Shown here one piece after another: positions 36,317 through 46,167 of a stretch of 64,000 bases of DNA. Source of the stretch: Pseudomonas sp. Irchel s3h14 (GTDB lineage Bacteria; Pseudomonadota; Gammaproteobacteria; Pseudomonadales; Pseudomonadaceae); contig NZ_FYDJ01000003.1 of the NCBI RefSeq assembly GCF_900187425.1, forward strand, positions 398,987 through 462,986. The letters are read 5' to 3'. Below the pieces are notes generated by a model. That model was not told the DNA's origin. It saw only the letters and a program-made list of their open reading frames with translations, and made no database searches. Each line of letters begins with the position of its first letter. The first letter of the stretch is position 1. Made by a program: the position numbers and the translations under genes.

Positions 36317-37378
36317 CTACCGTTCAAACAACTCCATCTGCTCAAACCCGCCCCGCAAATCCTCCAGCCGCACTCCAATCCCCAGCAACCGCACCGGTTT
36401 CCCGCCGCGATTGAACGCCTGGGTCAGCAACAACTGATAGCTCCCCAAATCCCGCCCTGCCCCGGCCTGCTCCAGAGTGGTCTGGGTGAAGTCATGGAAT
36501 TTCACTTTGACAAACGGCTTGCCCGGTCGATAGCTGCTGTCGATTCGCGCCATGCGGCCGGCCAGGGTTTCCAGTAACTCGGGTAATTTATCGAGGCAGC
36601 TCACCAGGTCCGGCAGATCCACGTCGTAGGTGTTTTCGACACTGATCGACTGCCGACGACTGTCGTTGTGCACCAACCGGTCATCAATCCCACGGGCCAG
36701 GCTCCAGAGTCGCTCGCCGAAGCTGCCGAATTCGCGCACAAGCGCCAACTTGTCCCATTCACGCAGATGCGAACAATCGACGATGCCAAGCCTGCCTAAT
36801 TTGTCCGCGGTCACTTTGCCAACGCCGTGCAACTTGCTCACCGGCAAACCACTGACAAAATCCTCGACCTGATCCGGCGTAATGACGAACAAGCCGTTGG
36901 GCTTCTTCCAGTCGCTGGCGATCTTGGCCAGAAACTTGTTCGGTGCAACGCCAGCCGAAACAGTGATGTGCAGCTGATTAGAGACGCGACGGCGAATGTC
37001 TTGGGCGATCCGCGTGGCGCTGCCACCGAAATGCGCACTGTCCGACACGTCGAGGTAGGCCTCATCCAGCGAAAGCGGCTCGATCAAATCGGTGTAATCG
37101 CGAAAGATCGTGTGAATTTCCTTAGACGCTTCTCTATAGGCCTCCATGCGCGGCTTGACGATGGTCAGGTCCGGGCACAGCTTCAAGGCATGCCCGGAAG
37201 ACATGGCCGAGCGCACCCCATAAGCCCGCGCTTCATAATTGCAGGTAGCGATCACGCCACGCCGATCCGCCGAACCACCCACTGCCAAGGGTTTACCGGC
37301 CAGGCGCGGGTCGTCACGCATCTCGATGGCAGCGTAGAAGCAGTCACAATCGACGTGGATGATTTTTCGCTGCGTCAT
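36317..37378 (-). CDS. dinB: DNA polymerase IV (Y family)
   Basis: A 353-residue translesion polymerase. The catalytic carboxylates are in HVDCDCFYAAIE and SLDEAYLDV. The helix-hairpin-helix GVGKVTADKLGRLGI is followed by a little-finger domain (KPFVKVKFHDFTQTT). A LexA site sits 69 bases upstream. The length is standard. Confidence 0.97.
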   Translation of the reverse strand: MTQRKIIHVDCDCFYAAIEMRDDPRLAGKPLAVGGSADRRGVIATCNYEARAYGVRSAMSSGHALKLCPDLTIVKPRMEAYREASKEIHTIFRDYTDLIEPLSLDEAYLDVSDSAHFGGSATRIAQDIRRRVSNQLHITVSAGVAPNKFLAKIASDWKKPNGLFVITPDQVEDFVSGLPVSKLHGVGKVTADKLGRLGIVDCSHLREWDKLALVREFGSFGERLWSLARGIDDRLVHNDSRRQSISVENTYDVDLPDLVSCLDKLPELLETLAGRMARIDSSYRPGKPFVKVKFHDFTQTTLEQAGAGRDLGSYQLLLTQAFNRGGKPVRLLGIGVRLEDLRGGFEQMELFER

Positions 37379-37446
37379 ATAAAAGCAGTGTTCATGGTGA
37401 AGAAATGGCGTACTGGCGAGTCAGATCGGCAGTATCTCACTGACAC

Positions 37447-37462
37447 CTGTATATAGCACCAG
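37447..37462 (-). promoter_or_regulatory. SOS (LexA) box of dinB
   Basis: CTGTATATAGCACCAG (CTG-N10-CAG with TATATA core), upstream of the damage-inducible dinB. Confidence 0.88.
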
Positions 37463-37638
37463 TGGTCTGAATGTTCTTTTCCACCCGTAGGAAAAGTGCC
37501 AGATGAATTTATTTTTTCAATCGAAAAGCTTCACCCGATAGAGCTGAAAGCCTTGCCACACCGACCTTACAGCCATCCACCCTGCCCTGTTTTAAAGCTA
37601 AGCGATTGAACGGGAAGAGGTTTTCTCTGGGTTGAAGG

Positions 37639-37666
37639 TTGACAGCCCGCCGATCCTCTGTAGAAT
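37639..37666 (+). promoter_or_regulatory. Promoter of initiator tRNA copy 1
   Basis: TTGACA, 16 bases, TAGAAT, ending 13 bases before the tRNA. Confidence 0.85.
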
Positions 37667-37679
37667 GCCGACACACAGA

Positions 37680-37756
<77 letters not shown>

Positions 37757-37762
37757 AACATC

Positions 37763-37795
37763 AAAAAAGGCTACTCGAAAGAGTGGCCTTTTTTG
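37763..37795 (+). terminator. Terminator of tRNA copy 1
   Basis: AAAAAAGGCTACTC-gaaa-GAGTGGCCTTTTTT. Confidence 0.9.
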
Positions 37796-37944
37796 TGCGC
37801 GTCTCTTTTGTAAACACGAGATAGAAAGAGCGGGTAACGGCTGACATGCAGGATTGAGAAATCGTTCTGATTCAGAAACTTAAGTCTCCCCCACTACCGT
37901 TCGCCGCTCATTTACGCTTATTTGACCCTATTCAGGATTAACGG

Positions 37945-37972
37945 TAGACACTCCGGCGTTCACCTGTAGAAT
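37945..37972 (+). promoter_or_regulatory. Promoter of initiator tRNA copy 2 (weakened -35)
   Basis: TAGACA, 16 bases, TAGAAT. The -35 differs from copies 1 and 3 by T to A at the second base. Confidence 0.8.
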
Positions 37973-37985
37973 GCCGCCACACAGA

Positions 37986-38062
<77 letters not shown>

Positions 38063-38070
38063 AACATCAA

Positions 38071-38100
38071 GAAAGGCTACTCGAAAGAGTGGCCTTTTTT
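38071..38100 (+). terminator. Terminator of tRNA copy 2
   Basis: Same GGCTACTC-gaaa-GAGTGGCC hairpin plus T-run. Confidence 0.9.
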
Positions 38101-38253
38101 GTGCGCGTCTCTTTTGTAAATATGAGCATAGATACGAGCGGGTTACGTCTGACGGCGCAGAAACGAGAAATCGTTCTGATTCCGAAACTTAAGTCTCCCC
38201 CACGACCGTTCGCCACTCATTTACGCTTATTTGACCCTATACTGGATTAACGG

Positions 38254-38281
38254 TTGACACTCCGGCGTTCGCCTGTAGAAT
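38254..38281 (+). promoter_or_regulatory. Promoter of initiator tRNA copy 3
   Basis: TTGACA, 16 bases, TAGAAT. Confidence 0.85.
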
Positions 38282-38294
38282 GCCGCCACACAGA

Positions 38295-38371
<77 letters not shown>

Positions 38372-38377
38372 AACATC

Positions 38378-38409
38378 AAAAAAGGCTACTCGAAAGAGTG
38401 GCCTTTTTT
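38378..38409 (+). terminator. Terminator of tRNA copy 3
   Basis: Same hairpin and T-run as copies 1 and 2. Confidence 0.9.
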
Positions 38410-38650
38410 GTATCTGTTGAAAAAGTCCTTTCGCAACAATGATCTGCCACTGTGTAGCGAGCCGCTCGGGATCACCCATGCTCCGAGCCCAGACGATGCT
38501 GAGCCACAGACAGAACCCTCTACGACTGATGACGCACCCATCGCCGATACCCGGTGAGAGGCGTTAAAATTTGTAATTATTTTTTTCTACAGGGATTGGT
38601 AACTTGGCTGGATACCCCCATCCTGTCGCGCACAATCCAAGAGGTGATTG

Positions 38651-41293
38651 ATGCGCGCCAACTCGTCTGATCCACAAGACACCGTCACAGCGACACAACC
38701 GATCAAGGCCGAGCGTCTGCGCTTGCTTGATCGAATCAGCAAATACCGCCAGCCCATCGGCCTGGCAGTCACTTTGCTGTTGTTCGCTATCGCGCTGATT
38801 GCCTGTCGCCACCTGCTGAGCGAACTCGATCTGTACGCTCTGCACGACTCGATTCTCGACGTTCCGAAACCGGCATTATTGGGCGCGCTGGGCGCGACCG
38901 TGGTCGGTTTCATTATCCTGCTGGGCTACGAATGGTCGGCCAGCCGCTACGCAGGCGTGACACTGGCGCCGCGAATCCTGGCTCTGGGTGGGTTCACCGC
39001 ATTCGCCATCGGCAATGCCATTGGCCTTTCGATGCTGTCGGGGGGCTCGGTTCGCTACCGTTTATATGCACGTCATGGCCTGGGCGCTTCTGAAGTCGCG
39101 CACATGACGCTGTTCGCCAGCCTCTCGCTCGGCTGCGCCCTGCCCCCTCTGGCCGCCCTCGCCACCCTCAGCAACCTGCCTGGCGCCGCTGCCGCCCTGG
39201 GCTTGTCCGAGACGTTGCTGGGCGCGATTGCCGTGGCCGTACTGTTGCTGTTCACGGTACTGGCCATCGGGATTTACCGCCGCCGCCTGCCAGAGCAACC
39301 TTACCCGGACAACCTGCTGGTCAAGGTCGGACGCCGCACCTTGCGCCTGCCGGGCCGTCGCCTGACGTTCCTGCAACTGATCATCACGGCCCTGGACGTC
39401 GCCGCCGCGGCGACCGTGCTTTATCTGCTGCTGCCGGAAGCACCACCCTTCGGCGCGTTCCTGCTGGTGTACCTGCTGGCCCTGGCCGCCGGTGTGCTCA
39501 GTCACGTTCCCGGCGGGGTCGGGGTGTTCGAAGCGATTCTGCTGGCCGCCTTCTCCGACACACTCGGCGCTGCGCCACTCGCTGCCGCGCTGCTGCTCTA
39601 TCGCCTGATCTACGTGGTGCTGCCGTTGCTGGTGGCCTGCGTACTCCTGCTGATCAACGAAGGTCAGCGCCTGTTTCAATCGCGTCAGTCCTTAAGAGTA
39701 GCGTCCGGCCTGGCCGCGCCGATTCTGGCGGTACTGGTCTTTCTGTCCGGCGTGGTGCTGTTGTTCTCCGGTGCCACCCCGGAAATCGACACACGCCTGG
39801 AACACATCGGCTTTCTGATCCCGCATCGACTGGTCGACGCCTCGCACTTCGGTGCCAGCCTGATCGGCGTGCTTTGCTTGCTGCTGGCTCAAGGGCTGCG
39901 CCGCCGACTGTCGGCCGCCTGGATGCTGACCACCATCTTGTTGCTGGTCGCCGCCCTGCTCTCTCTGCTCAAGGGCTTCGACTGGGAGGAAGCCTGCTTG
40001 CTGACGCTGACTGCGAGCCTGCTGGGAGTTTTCCGCAGCTCGTTCTATCGCCCCAGCCGTCTGACCGAGGTGCCGTTCTCGCCACTGTATCTGGTGGCGA
40101 GCCTGTGCGTACTCGGTGCGTCGATCTGGCTGTTGCTGTTCGCCTATCAGGACGTCCCGTACAGCCATCAGCTCTGGTGGCAGTTCACCCTCGACGCCGA
40201 TGCCCCGCGTGGCTTGCGCTCGCTGCTCGGCGCCGCCGTGCTGCTGGTGGTGGTGTCGCTGACCTGGCTGCTGCGCACCGCGCGCCCGGTGATCCATCTG
40301 CCAACGCCCGATGAACTGGGCCGCGCGGTAAAGATCCTGATGGCCTCCGCACAACCGGATGGTGGCCTCGCCCTGACGGGTGACAAGGCGCTGCTGTTTC
40401 ACCCCAATGACGAGGCGTTCCTGATGTACGCACGTCGTGGTCGCAGTCTGGTGGCCTTGTATGACCCGATCGGCCCGACTCAGCAACGGGCCGAAATGAT
40501 CTGGCAGTTCCGCGACCTTTGCGACATCCACCACGCCCGTCCTGTGTTCTATCAAGTGCGCGCCGAGAACCTGCCGTACTACATGGACATCGGTCTGACC
40601 GCGATCAAGCTCGGCGAAGAAGCCCGGGTCGATCTGCTTCGCTTTGATCTCGAGGCCAAAGGCAAAGAGATGAAAGACCTGCGCTACACCTGGAACCGCG
40701 GCACTCGCGATGGCCTGTCGCTGGAGATCTTTGATCCGGGGCAAGCGCCGATGGATGAGCTCAAGGTGATTTCCGATGCCTGGCTGACCGGCAAAAACGT
40801 GCGCGAGAAAGGCTTCTCCCTCGGCCGCTTCAGCGATGACTACCTCAAACATTTCCGGGTCGCGGTGATTCGTTTCGAAGGGCGCCCGGTGGCGTTCGCC
40901 AACCTGCTCGAGACTTATGGCCATGAACTGGCCAGCCTCGACCTGATGCGCGCGCACCCGGATGCCCCCAAGTTGACCATGGAGTTCATGATGGTCGGCC
41001 TGATTCAACATTATAAAAATCATGGATACGCGCGCTTCAGCCTGGGCATGGTGCCGTTGTCGGGGTTGCAACCCCGTCGTGGCGCACCACTGACCCAGCG
41101 CCTGGGCTCGATGGTTTTCCGCCGTGGTGAGCAGCTCTACAACTTCCAAGGCTTGCGCCGCTTCAAAGACAAATTCCAGCCTGACTGGGAACCCCGCTAT
41201 ATGGCCGTGCCCGCCGGACTCGATCCGCTGGTTGCCCTGGCCGATACTGCCGCCCTGATTGCAGGCGGCTTGACCGGATTGGTGAAACGCTGA
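38651..41293 (+). CDS. mprF: MprF aminoacyl-phosphatidylglycerol synthase/flippase
   Basis: An 880-residue membrane protein that transfers an amino acid from aminoacyl-tRNA to phosphatidylglycerol and flips the product, lowering surface charge. The N-terminal 530 residues hold about 14 helices (flippase part, with GGSVRYRLYARHGL and VPGGVGVFEAILL). The C-terminal DUF2156 GNAT-like synthase has FSLGRFSDDYLKHFR and LGMVPLSGL. The P. aeruginosa equivalent makes alanyl-PG, so alanine is the likely substrate, but specificity cannot be read from sequence. Its stop overlaps the next start (TGATG). Confidence 0.93.
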   Translation: MRANSSDPQDTVTATQPIKAERLRLLDRISKYRQPIGLAVTLLLFAIALIACRHLLSELDLYALHDSILDVPKPALLGALGATVVGFIILLGYEWSASRYAGVTLAPRILALGGFTAFAIGNAIGLSMLSGGSVRYRLYARHGLGASEVAHMTLFASLSLGCALPPLAALATLSNLPGAAAALGLSETLLGAIAVAVLLLFTVLAIGIYRRRLPEQPYPDNLLVKVGRRTLRLPGRRLTFLQLIITALDVAAAATVLYLLLPEAPPFGAFLLVYLLALAAGVLSHVPGGVGVFEAILLAAFSDTLGAAPLAAALLLYRLIYVVLPLLVACVLLLINEGQRLFQSRQSLRVASGLAAPILAVLVFLSGVVLLFSGATPEIDTRLEHIGFLIPHRLVDASHFGASLIGVLCLLLAQGLRRRLSAAWMLTTILLLVAALLSLLKGFDWEEACLLTLTASLLGVFRSSFYRPSRLTEVPFSPLYLVASLCVLGASIWLLLFAYQDVPYSHQLWWQFTLDADAPRGLRSLLGAAVLLVVVSLTWLLRTARPVIHLPTPDELGRAVKILMASAQPDGGLALTGDKALLFHPNDEAFLMYARRGRSLVALYDPIGPTQQRAEMIWQFRDLCDIHHARPVFYQVRAENLPYYMDIGLTAIKLGEEARVDLLRFDLEAKGKEMKDLRYTWNRGTRDGLSLEIFDPGQAPMDELKVISDAWLTGKNVREKGFSLGRFSDDYLKHFRVAVIRFEGRPVAFANLLETYGHELASLDLMRAHPDAPKLTMEFMMVGLIQHYKNHGYARFSLGMVPLSGLQPRRGAPLTQRLGSMVFRRGEQLYNFQGLRRFKDKFQPDWEPRYMAVPAGLDPLVALADTAALIAGGLTGLVKR

Positions 41294-42588
41294 TGATTCA
41301 ACGCTCCTTGCGGTACGTACTGGCCACACTGGTAGTGCTGGCCCTGATTCTCGGTGGTGGTTACTGGTACCTGAAACGCCCGGCACCCGAACCGACCCTC
41401 GAACAGCTGACGCCGGCCGATGGCGCCGCGATGACCCGCGTCATCCCCGGCAATACGCCACGCGCCCAGGTGCTGGTGGCGGTCAATGAAGACCAGAAGC
41501 TCAGCAACAAACAGTTGATGACCCTGAGCCGCAGCGGCTCGGCGCAGATTGTTCAGGTGATCCTGCCCAAAGACTGCCTGCTGCAAAGTCGCGCCCTGCA
41601 ATCGGCCCTGAGAGAACTCAAAGGTCCGGCGACCCTGGTCAGCGGCATCGGCCCTGGCGCCGTGCTGGCGTGGCGCTGGTTGTCCGAGCAGAAGGACGAC
41701 AAGGCTCAAGCCATCTCGGTGGACCTGGCCCTGGAAAAACCCGGCTGCACGCACCTGCTACCGAAAAGCGCCGCTCACGGCCACTGGCTTGTGGCCTGGA
41801 ACGACAACCCGGACGACACCAGCGCCGGTTTCGTGCGCGACCAACCTAACGCCGAAACCAGCATCAGCGACTACGACATCAACCTGCCGCAAGTGCTGAA
41901 CAACGAACTGCGCAAGATCCTCGTCGGTGGCGACAAAGCCGCCGGCGGCCTGCAGATCCCGGTAGTCGAAGTGCCCGCCGGCCAAGCCAAGGACACCGTG
42001 ACCCTGTTCCTGTCCGGTGACGGCGGCTGGCGCGACCTGGACCGTGATGTCGCGGGCGAGATGGCCAAGCTCGGCTACCCGGTCGTCGGCATCGACACCC
42101 TGCGCTACTACTGGCAACACAAGAGCCCGGAGCAAAGCGCCCTGGACCTCGCCGAGCTGATGCAGCACTACCGGCAGAAATGGGGCACCAAGCGCTTCAT
42201 CCTGACCGGTTACTCGTTCGGCGCCGACGTCCTGCCCGCCATCTACAACCGCCTGGAGCCATCGGAACAGCAACGGGTCGATGCAATCATCCTGCTGGCC
42301 TTCGCCCGTACCGGCAGCTTCGAAATCGAAGTCGAAGGCTGGCTCGGCAACGCCGGCAAAGAAGCTGCCACCGGCCCGGAAATGGCCAAGCTGCCGCCGG
42401 AGAAAGTGGTGTGCATCTATGGAGAAGAAGAAGTCGACGAGAGTGGCTGTACCGACAAGACTGCGGTAGGCGAAGCGATGAAACTGCCTGGCGGCCATCA
42501 CTTCGACGAGAACTATCCGGCGCTGGCCCAGCGGTTGGTGGATGTGATCGAGAAGCGTCAAGCGAAGGAAACGGCGGCTCAAGAGTGA
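41293..42588 (+). CDS. VirJ/AcvB-domain lipase, probable aminoacyl-PG hydrolase
   Basis: A 431-residue protein with an N-terminal membrane anchor (residues 7-27), then a VirJ domain of alpha/beta hydrolase fold. TLFLSGDGGWRDLDRDVAGEMAKLGYPVVGIDTLRYYW is the oxyanion and lid region, and GYSFGADVLPA the nucleophile elbow (G-Y-S-F-G, Ser). GGHHFDENY holds the likely catalytic His. It is overlapped with mprF exactly as in P. aeruginosa, where PA0919 hydrolyses the alanyl-PG made by PA0920. It is therefore predicted to be periplasmic and to reset lipid charge. Confidence 0.9.
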   Translation: MIQRSLRYVLATLVVLALILGGGYWYLKRPAPEPTLEQLTPADGAAMTRVIPGNTPRAQVLVAVNEDQKLSNKQLMTLSRSGSAQIVQVILPKDCLLQSRALQSALRELKGPATLVSGIGPGAVLAWRWLSEQKDDKAQAISVDLALEKPGCTHLLPKSAAHGHWLVAWNDNPDDTSAGFVRDQPNAETSISDYDINLPQVLNNELRKILVGGDKAAGGLQIPVVEVPAGQAKDTVTLFLSGDGGWRDLDRDVAGEMAKLGYPVVGIDTLRYYWQHKSPEQSALDLAELMQHYRQKWGTKRFILTGYSFGADVLPAIYNRLEPSEQQRVDAIILLAFARTGSFEIEVEGWLGNAGKEAATGPEMAKLPPEKVVCIYGEEEVDESGCTDKTAVGEAMKLPGGHHFDENYPALAQRLVDVIEKRQAKETAAQE

Positions 42589-42606
42589 TCTGATTTCCGC
42601 CCACAG

Positions 42607-42644
42607 AAAAGCCCCCGCAGCCTTAAGGTCGCGAGGGCTTTTTT
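42607..42644 (+). terminator. Terminator of the mprF operon
   Basis: AAAAGCCC...GGGCTTTTTT imperfect stem directly after the operon. Confidence 0.75.
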
Positions 42645-42670
42645 CATTCCAGCAAACGCCACAAATCCCC

Positions 42671-42760
42671 TGTGGGAGCGGGCTTGCTCGCGAATGCAAT
42701 CTATCAGCCGACATCAATTTTGAATGTCAGACCGCTTTCGCGAGCAAGCCCGCTCCCACG
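42671..42760. repeat. REP-type inverted repeat (TGGGAGCGGGCTTGCTCGCGA class)
   Basis: TGTGGGAGCGGGCTTGCTCG and its inverse complement enclosing about 40 bases. Confidence 0.87.
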
Positions 42761-42811
42761 GGATCCGCGTGCTGCCTGTGCGGATGCGTCTACTGCCCTC
42801 GAGACTGGCAC

Positions 42812-43102
42812 TTAGTCTTTCCTGGCGTACCGTGCCCTCATATCGTCGTGACAAACTGCATTGGCCTGATCAAAAGCGGTCAAGCGCTCCGCAGCCGCTG
42901 CTTCAACGCGAAGATCCTTAAGCTCGTCGAGCATTTCCTGATAGGCATCGACATTGATAATGACCGCTGCTGGCTGATTATTTTTGACAATGACGAAGCA
43001 CTCAAGGGCACGGCTAGAGATCTCCTTGAGTCTCGTACTGAAGCCCCTGACCATTGCAGTCGTCGATACTGCTTGGACAGCACGCACTGATGATGCCGTC
43101 AT
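42812..43102 (-). CDS. Phd/YefM-type antitoxin, apparently orphan
   Basis: A 96-residue protein. The start is ATG 43102 behind AGAGAGGTGA. RGFSTRLKEISSRALECFVIVKNNQPAAVIINVDAYQEMLDELKDL matches the Phd/YefM DNA-binding fold (aVlisyxxYexm core). The C-terminus, which would grip a toxin, is helical and ends RARYARKD. No RelE/Doc/ParE-like ORF follows it on the same strand; only a REP element does. The antitoxin may control its own promoter or act alone. Confidence 0.8.
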   Translation of the reverse strand: MTASSVRAVQAVSTTAMVRGFSTRLKEISSRALECFVIVKNNQPAAVIINVDAYQEMLDELKDLRVEAAAAERLTAFDQANAVCHDDMRARYARKD

Positions 43103-43275
43103 ACTCACCTCTCTTCACATCGTGCAAATCTGAACACGCAGCTCAACGTATCTTTTACTTAAGGTGTCGAAATATCGGATGACGCCCGCAGACCTTGTAG
43201 GCAAACTCCGAATCGTTCTTTTTGGGCACTTTGATGCCTTGTTGCGCTTTTCTTCGACGGGATACTCTCCGGACG

Positions 43276-43506
43276 TCGCTGACCATTCAGCGATCGGGTG
43301 TGGTAACCCGGTTAGGCAAAGTGCAACACCGCTCCCATCACGGTTCGTGCGTTTTTACGTCTGTAATCCCGTGTTATGGCGGCTGTGCGTGGGAGACCTT
43401 TGGGTCTGCCGGTTCCTTTGCTCCTCCGGTTTACCACCCTGCGTACAGCTGCCACCCATTCGTGTGGTAACGAATGCGGCAGCTCCTCGTTTTAAGGAGC
43501 GAAACA
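43276..43506 (+). promoter_or_regulatory. Structured 5' leader with sequestered ribosome site
   Basis: Stacked pairings read directly from sequence: hairpin TCGCTGA-ccat-TCAGCGA (43276-43293); a long-range pairing of GTGGTAACCCGG (about 43299-43311) with CCGGTTTACCACC (about 43427-43439); a two-step hairpin AGCTGCC/CATTCGT with ACGAATG/GGCAGCT (43447-43484); and GCTCCT-loop-AGGAGC (43482-43500), which hides the Shine-Dalgarno AAGGAG. The last two share GCT at 43482-43484 and so compete. It resembles a translation-control switch. Ligand or trans-factor unknown. Confidence 0.6.
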
Positions 43507-43821
43507 ATGAGCAAAACAGATCCGCCCACACCCTCAGAACTGAAAACCATCGGCCTCACCCCCTTCATCTACTGCTCAAACAAGGCACTGTTCCGTGTCA
43601 GTGGAGACGTCCCCCTCGGTGATGCGCTAGCCATGGCCTCTGATTTTCTGTTCCTTGCCAAGGAGCTGACTAAAGATGCTGCCTACGCCCAAGACACCGA
43701 CCGACACGCTTGGGCCGCGCATTACCTGACGGCAATGAGCAAGGCCGTAATTGATGATGCGGTGAAGGTACTGATGCCGCCACCTCCAGCTGCTCGGACA
43801 AAAGCCGAATCTAAAAAATAG
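43507..43821 (+). CDS. Small DUF3077-like protein
   Basis: A 104-residue protein. The start is ATG 43507, seven bases after the SD. VSGDVPLGDALAMASDFLFLAKELTKDAAYAQDTDRHAWAAHYLTAMSKAVIDDAV is mostly helical and resembles the small DUF3077/DUF6124 proteins that pseudomonads carry in many copies. The function is unknown. A Pro/Thr-rich N-terminus and a Lys-rich tail flank it. The family name is a tentative recollection. Confidence 0.65.
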   Translation: MSKTDPPTPSELKTIGLTPFIYCSNKALFRVSGDVPLGDALAMASDFLFLAKELTKDAAYAQDTDRHAWAAHYLTAMSKAVIDDAVKVLMPPPPAARTKAESKK

Positions 43822-43861
43822 CTGCCTGAGCGCAATTAAAGGCACCGCGACACCAGACACA

Positions 43862-43900
43862 AAAAAGCCCCCGCTACCACAATGGCAACGGGGGCTCTTT
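43862..43900. terminator. Bidirectional terminator between DUF3077-like gene and kup
   Basis: AAAGCCCCCG-loop-CGGGGGCTCTTT lying between two convergent stops. Confidence 0.88.
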
Positions 43901-43908
43901 GATGTTGC

Positions 43909-45810
43909 TTACATCTCTACCTGCGTCCCCAACTCAATCACCCGATTCAACGGCAGATTGAAGAATCGCAGGTTGCCGTTGGCGTTCTGCAACATAAAGG
44001 CGAACAGCGTCTCACGCCAGCGGGCCATGCCTTCGAGTTTGGAGGCGATGACCGTTTCGCGGCTGAGGAAGTAGGTGGTGCGCATCGGGCTGAAATCCAG
44101 GTCATCGAGATGACACAGCTTCAGCGCTTGCGGCACGTCCGGCTCGTCGACGAAGCCAAAGTGCAGGATCACCCGGAAGAAACCTTCACCGTGGGACTCA
44201 ACCTCGAAACGCCGCGATGCTGGCACCCGCGGGATGTCTTCGTACACTACCGTCAGCAGCACCACTTGCTCGTGCAGCACCTGGTTGTGCAGCAGGTTGT
44301 GCAACAGCGCGTGGGGCACGGCGTCCGGGCGCGCGGTCAGGAACACGGCGGTGCCCTGAACGCGATGCGGCGGTTGCACGGCGATGCTGCTGATGAAGAT
44401 CGGCAGCGGCAATCCACCCTCGTCGAGACGATCGACCAGCAGTTGCTTGCCGCGCTTCCAGGTGGTCATCAGCACAAACAACACGATACCGGCAATCACC
44501 GGGAACGCCCCGCCCTGAATGATTTTCGGCACGTTGGCAGCAAAGTACAGACCGTCCACCAGCAGGAAACCGAGCAACAGCGGAACCGCGAGGACCGGAG
44601 GCCATTTCCACAGCAGCAATATCACCGCCGACACCAGAATGGTGGTCATCAGCATCGTGCCCGTTACGGCCACGCCGTAAGCCGCAGCCAGCGCGCCAGA
44701 GGACTCGAAGCCCAGCACCAACAGGATGACGCCGACCATCAACGCCCAGTTCACCGCGCCGATGTAGATCTGGCCTTGTTCGGCACTGGAGGTGTGCTGA
44801 ATGTGCATGCGCGGTATGTAACCGAGCTGAATCGCCTGACGAGTCAGGGAGAACGCACCGGAAATCACCGCCTGAGAAGCAATGACCGTGGCCAGGGTCG
44901 ACAACCCCACCAACGGAATCAGCGCCCAGCTCGGCGCCAACAAGTAGAACGGGTTGCGAGCGGCTTCCGGATCACCGAGCAGCAACGCGCCTTGGCCGAA
45001 GTAGTTCAGCACCAGCGCCGGCAGCACGAGGATGAACCAGGCGCGTGCGATCGGCTTGCGACCGAAGTGGCCCATGTCGGCGTACAGCGCTTCGGCACCG
45101 GTCAGCGCCAGCACCACCGCGCCAAGAATCGCCACGCCCATGCCCGGGTGCACAATGAAGAAGCGCACGCCCCAGACCGGGTTCATCGCTTGCAACACTT
45201 CCGGGTGCTGCATGATGCCGTAGACGCCCAGCGCCCCCAGCACCACGAACCAGGTGACCATGATCGGGCCGAACAGAATGCCGATTCGCGCGGTACCGTG
45301 ACGTTGTATCAGGAACAGCGCCACTAGCACGATCAGCGACAGCGGCACCACCCAATGGTCGATGCCCTCGAAAGCCAGTCCCAGGCCTTCAATCGCCGAG
45401 AGCACAGAGATCGCCGGCGTGATCATGCTATCGCCATAGAACAGCGCCGCGCCGATCAGCCCGCAGACCACCAGCAACGTGCGCAACTTCGGATGCCCGG
45501 CCGCAGCCCGCCGAGCGAGGGCGGTCAAGGCCATGATCCCGCCTTCGCCCTGGTTGTCGGCACGCAGCACGAACAGCACGTATTTGATTGAAACGACCCA
45601 GATCAGCGACCAGAAAATCAGCGCCAGAATCCCGAAGACTCCATCATGGTTGACCGGAACCCCATAGTGTCCGGCGAAAACCTCTTTGAGGGTATACAGC
45701 GGGCTCGTGCCGATATCGCCATAAACCACACCGACCGCCGCGACCAGCATGCCGATCGGCTTTGCCGCCGAATGCTCAGAGCCCGCCGTCTGACTACTTG
45801 CCTGCCCCAT
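43909..45810 (-). CDS. kup: Low-affinity K+ transporter Kup
   Basis: A 633-residue inner-membrane K+/H+ symporter. N-terminal signature [25 protein letters not shown], then [16 protein letters not shown], and about 12 helices up to residue 450. The cytoplasmic C-terminal domain ends in [12 protein letters not shown]. The full length fits the Kup/TrkD family. Confidence 0.96.
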   Translation of the reverse strand: MGQASSQTAGSEHSAAKPIGMLVAAVGVVYGDIGTSPLYTLKEVFAGHYGVPVNHDGVFGILALIFWSLIWVVSIKYVLFVLRADNQGEGGIMALTALARRAAAGHPKLRTLLVVCGLIGAALFYGDSMITPAISVLSAIEGLGLAFEGIDHWVVPLSLIVLVALFLIQRHGTARIGILFGPIMVTWFVVLGALGVYGIMQHPEVLQAMNPVWGVRFFIVHPGMGVAILGAVVLALTGAEALYADMGHFGRKPIARAWFILVLPALVLNYFGQGALLLGDPEAARNPFYLLAPSWALIPLVGLSTLATVIASQAVISGAFSLTRQAIQLGYIPRMHIQHTSSAEQGQIYIGAVNWALMVGVILLVLGFESSGALAAAYGVAVTGTMLMTTILVSAVILLLWKWPPVLAVPLLLGFLLVDGLYFAANVPKIIQGGAFPVIAGIVLFVLMTTWKRGKQLLVDRLDEGGLPLPIFISSIAVQPPHRVQGTAVFLTARPDAVPHALLHNLLHNQVLHEQVVLLTVVYEDIPRVPASRRFEVESHGEGFFRVILHFGFVDEPDVPQALKLCHLDDLDFSPMRTTYFLSRETVIASKLEGMARWRETLFAFMLQNANGNLRFFNLPLNRVIELGTQVEM

Positions 45811-46167
45811 CCAAAACTCCTACTACTCAGACCCGGACTTCTTATAAGCACTATGCTTTGCCGTGCAGCATGCGCTGTTTTACTTGAGGTTACAGACGTT
45901 TTGTTGACTGTAAAAATTCGGTAAAGCGTAACCGCGCGAAGCATAGCGCAGCACTCGTCGTATTTCCCTGCATAAAGCTGGTCAAGTGCGCCTCTCATCG
46001 CTAGAATTGCGCACTTTTTGATCAGAGGCGCAGAAAACGTCCTTTCTCGCGAGTCACTGCTATTTTTTGACGAGTCAAAAAGCAGCGTATTCACGAGACA
46101 GAACGTAAGCGCCCGTCTGTCGCCTTGCCGTCTTCGGCTGGAGGCGTCACAAATACCGAGGTTAGAC
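45811..46167. other. Divergent kup/rimO promoter region
   Basis: 357 bases without a gene; an in-frame extension of rimO to 46018 exists but lacks rimO-like sequence. No operator or riboswitch could be identified by eye. Confidence 0.5.

Noticed and set aside
39692..41386. 564-residue - strand ORF opposite mprF
   Set aside because: Antisense shadow; Gln- and His-rich with no recognisable domain.
42600..42811. Toxin partner for the Phd-type antitoxin
   Set aside because: Only a terminator and a REP lie downstream on the - strand; no ORF of suitable size.
46018..46167. N-terminal extension of rimO by 50 codons
   Set aside because: The extra sequence is not RimO-like, and ATG 46168 gives the family N-terminus.
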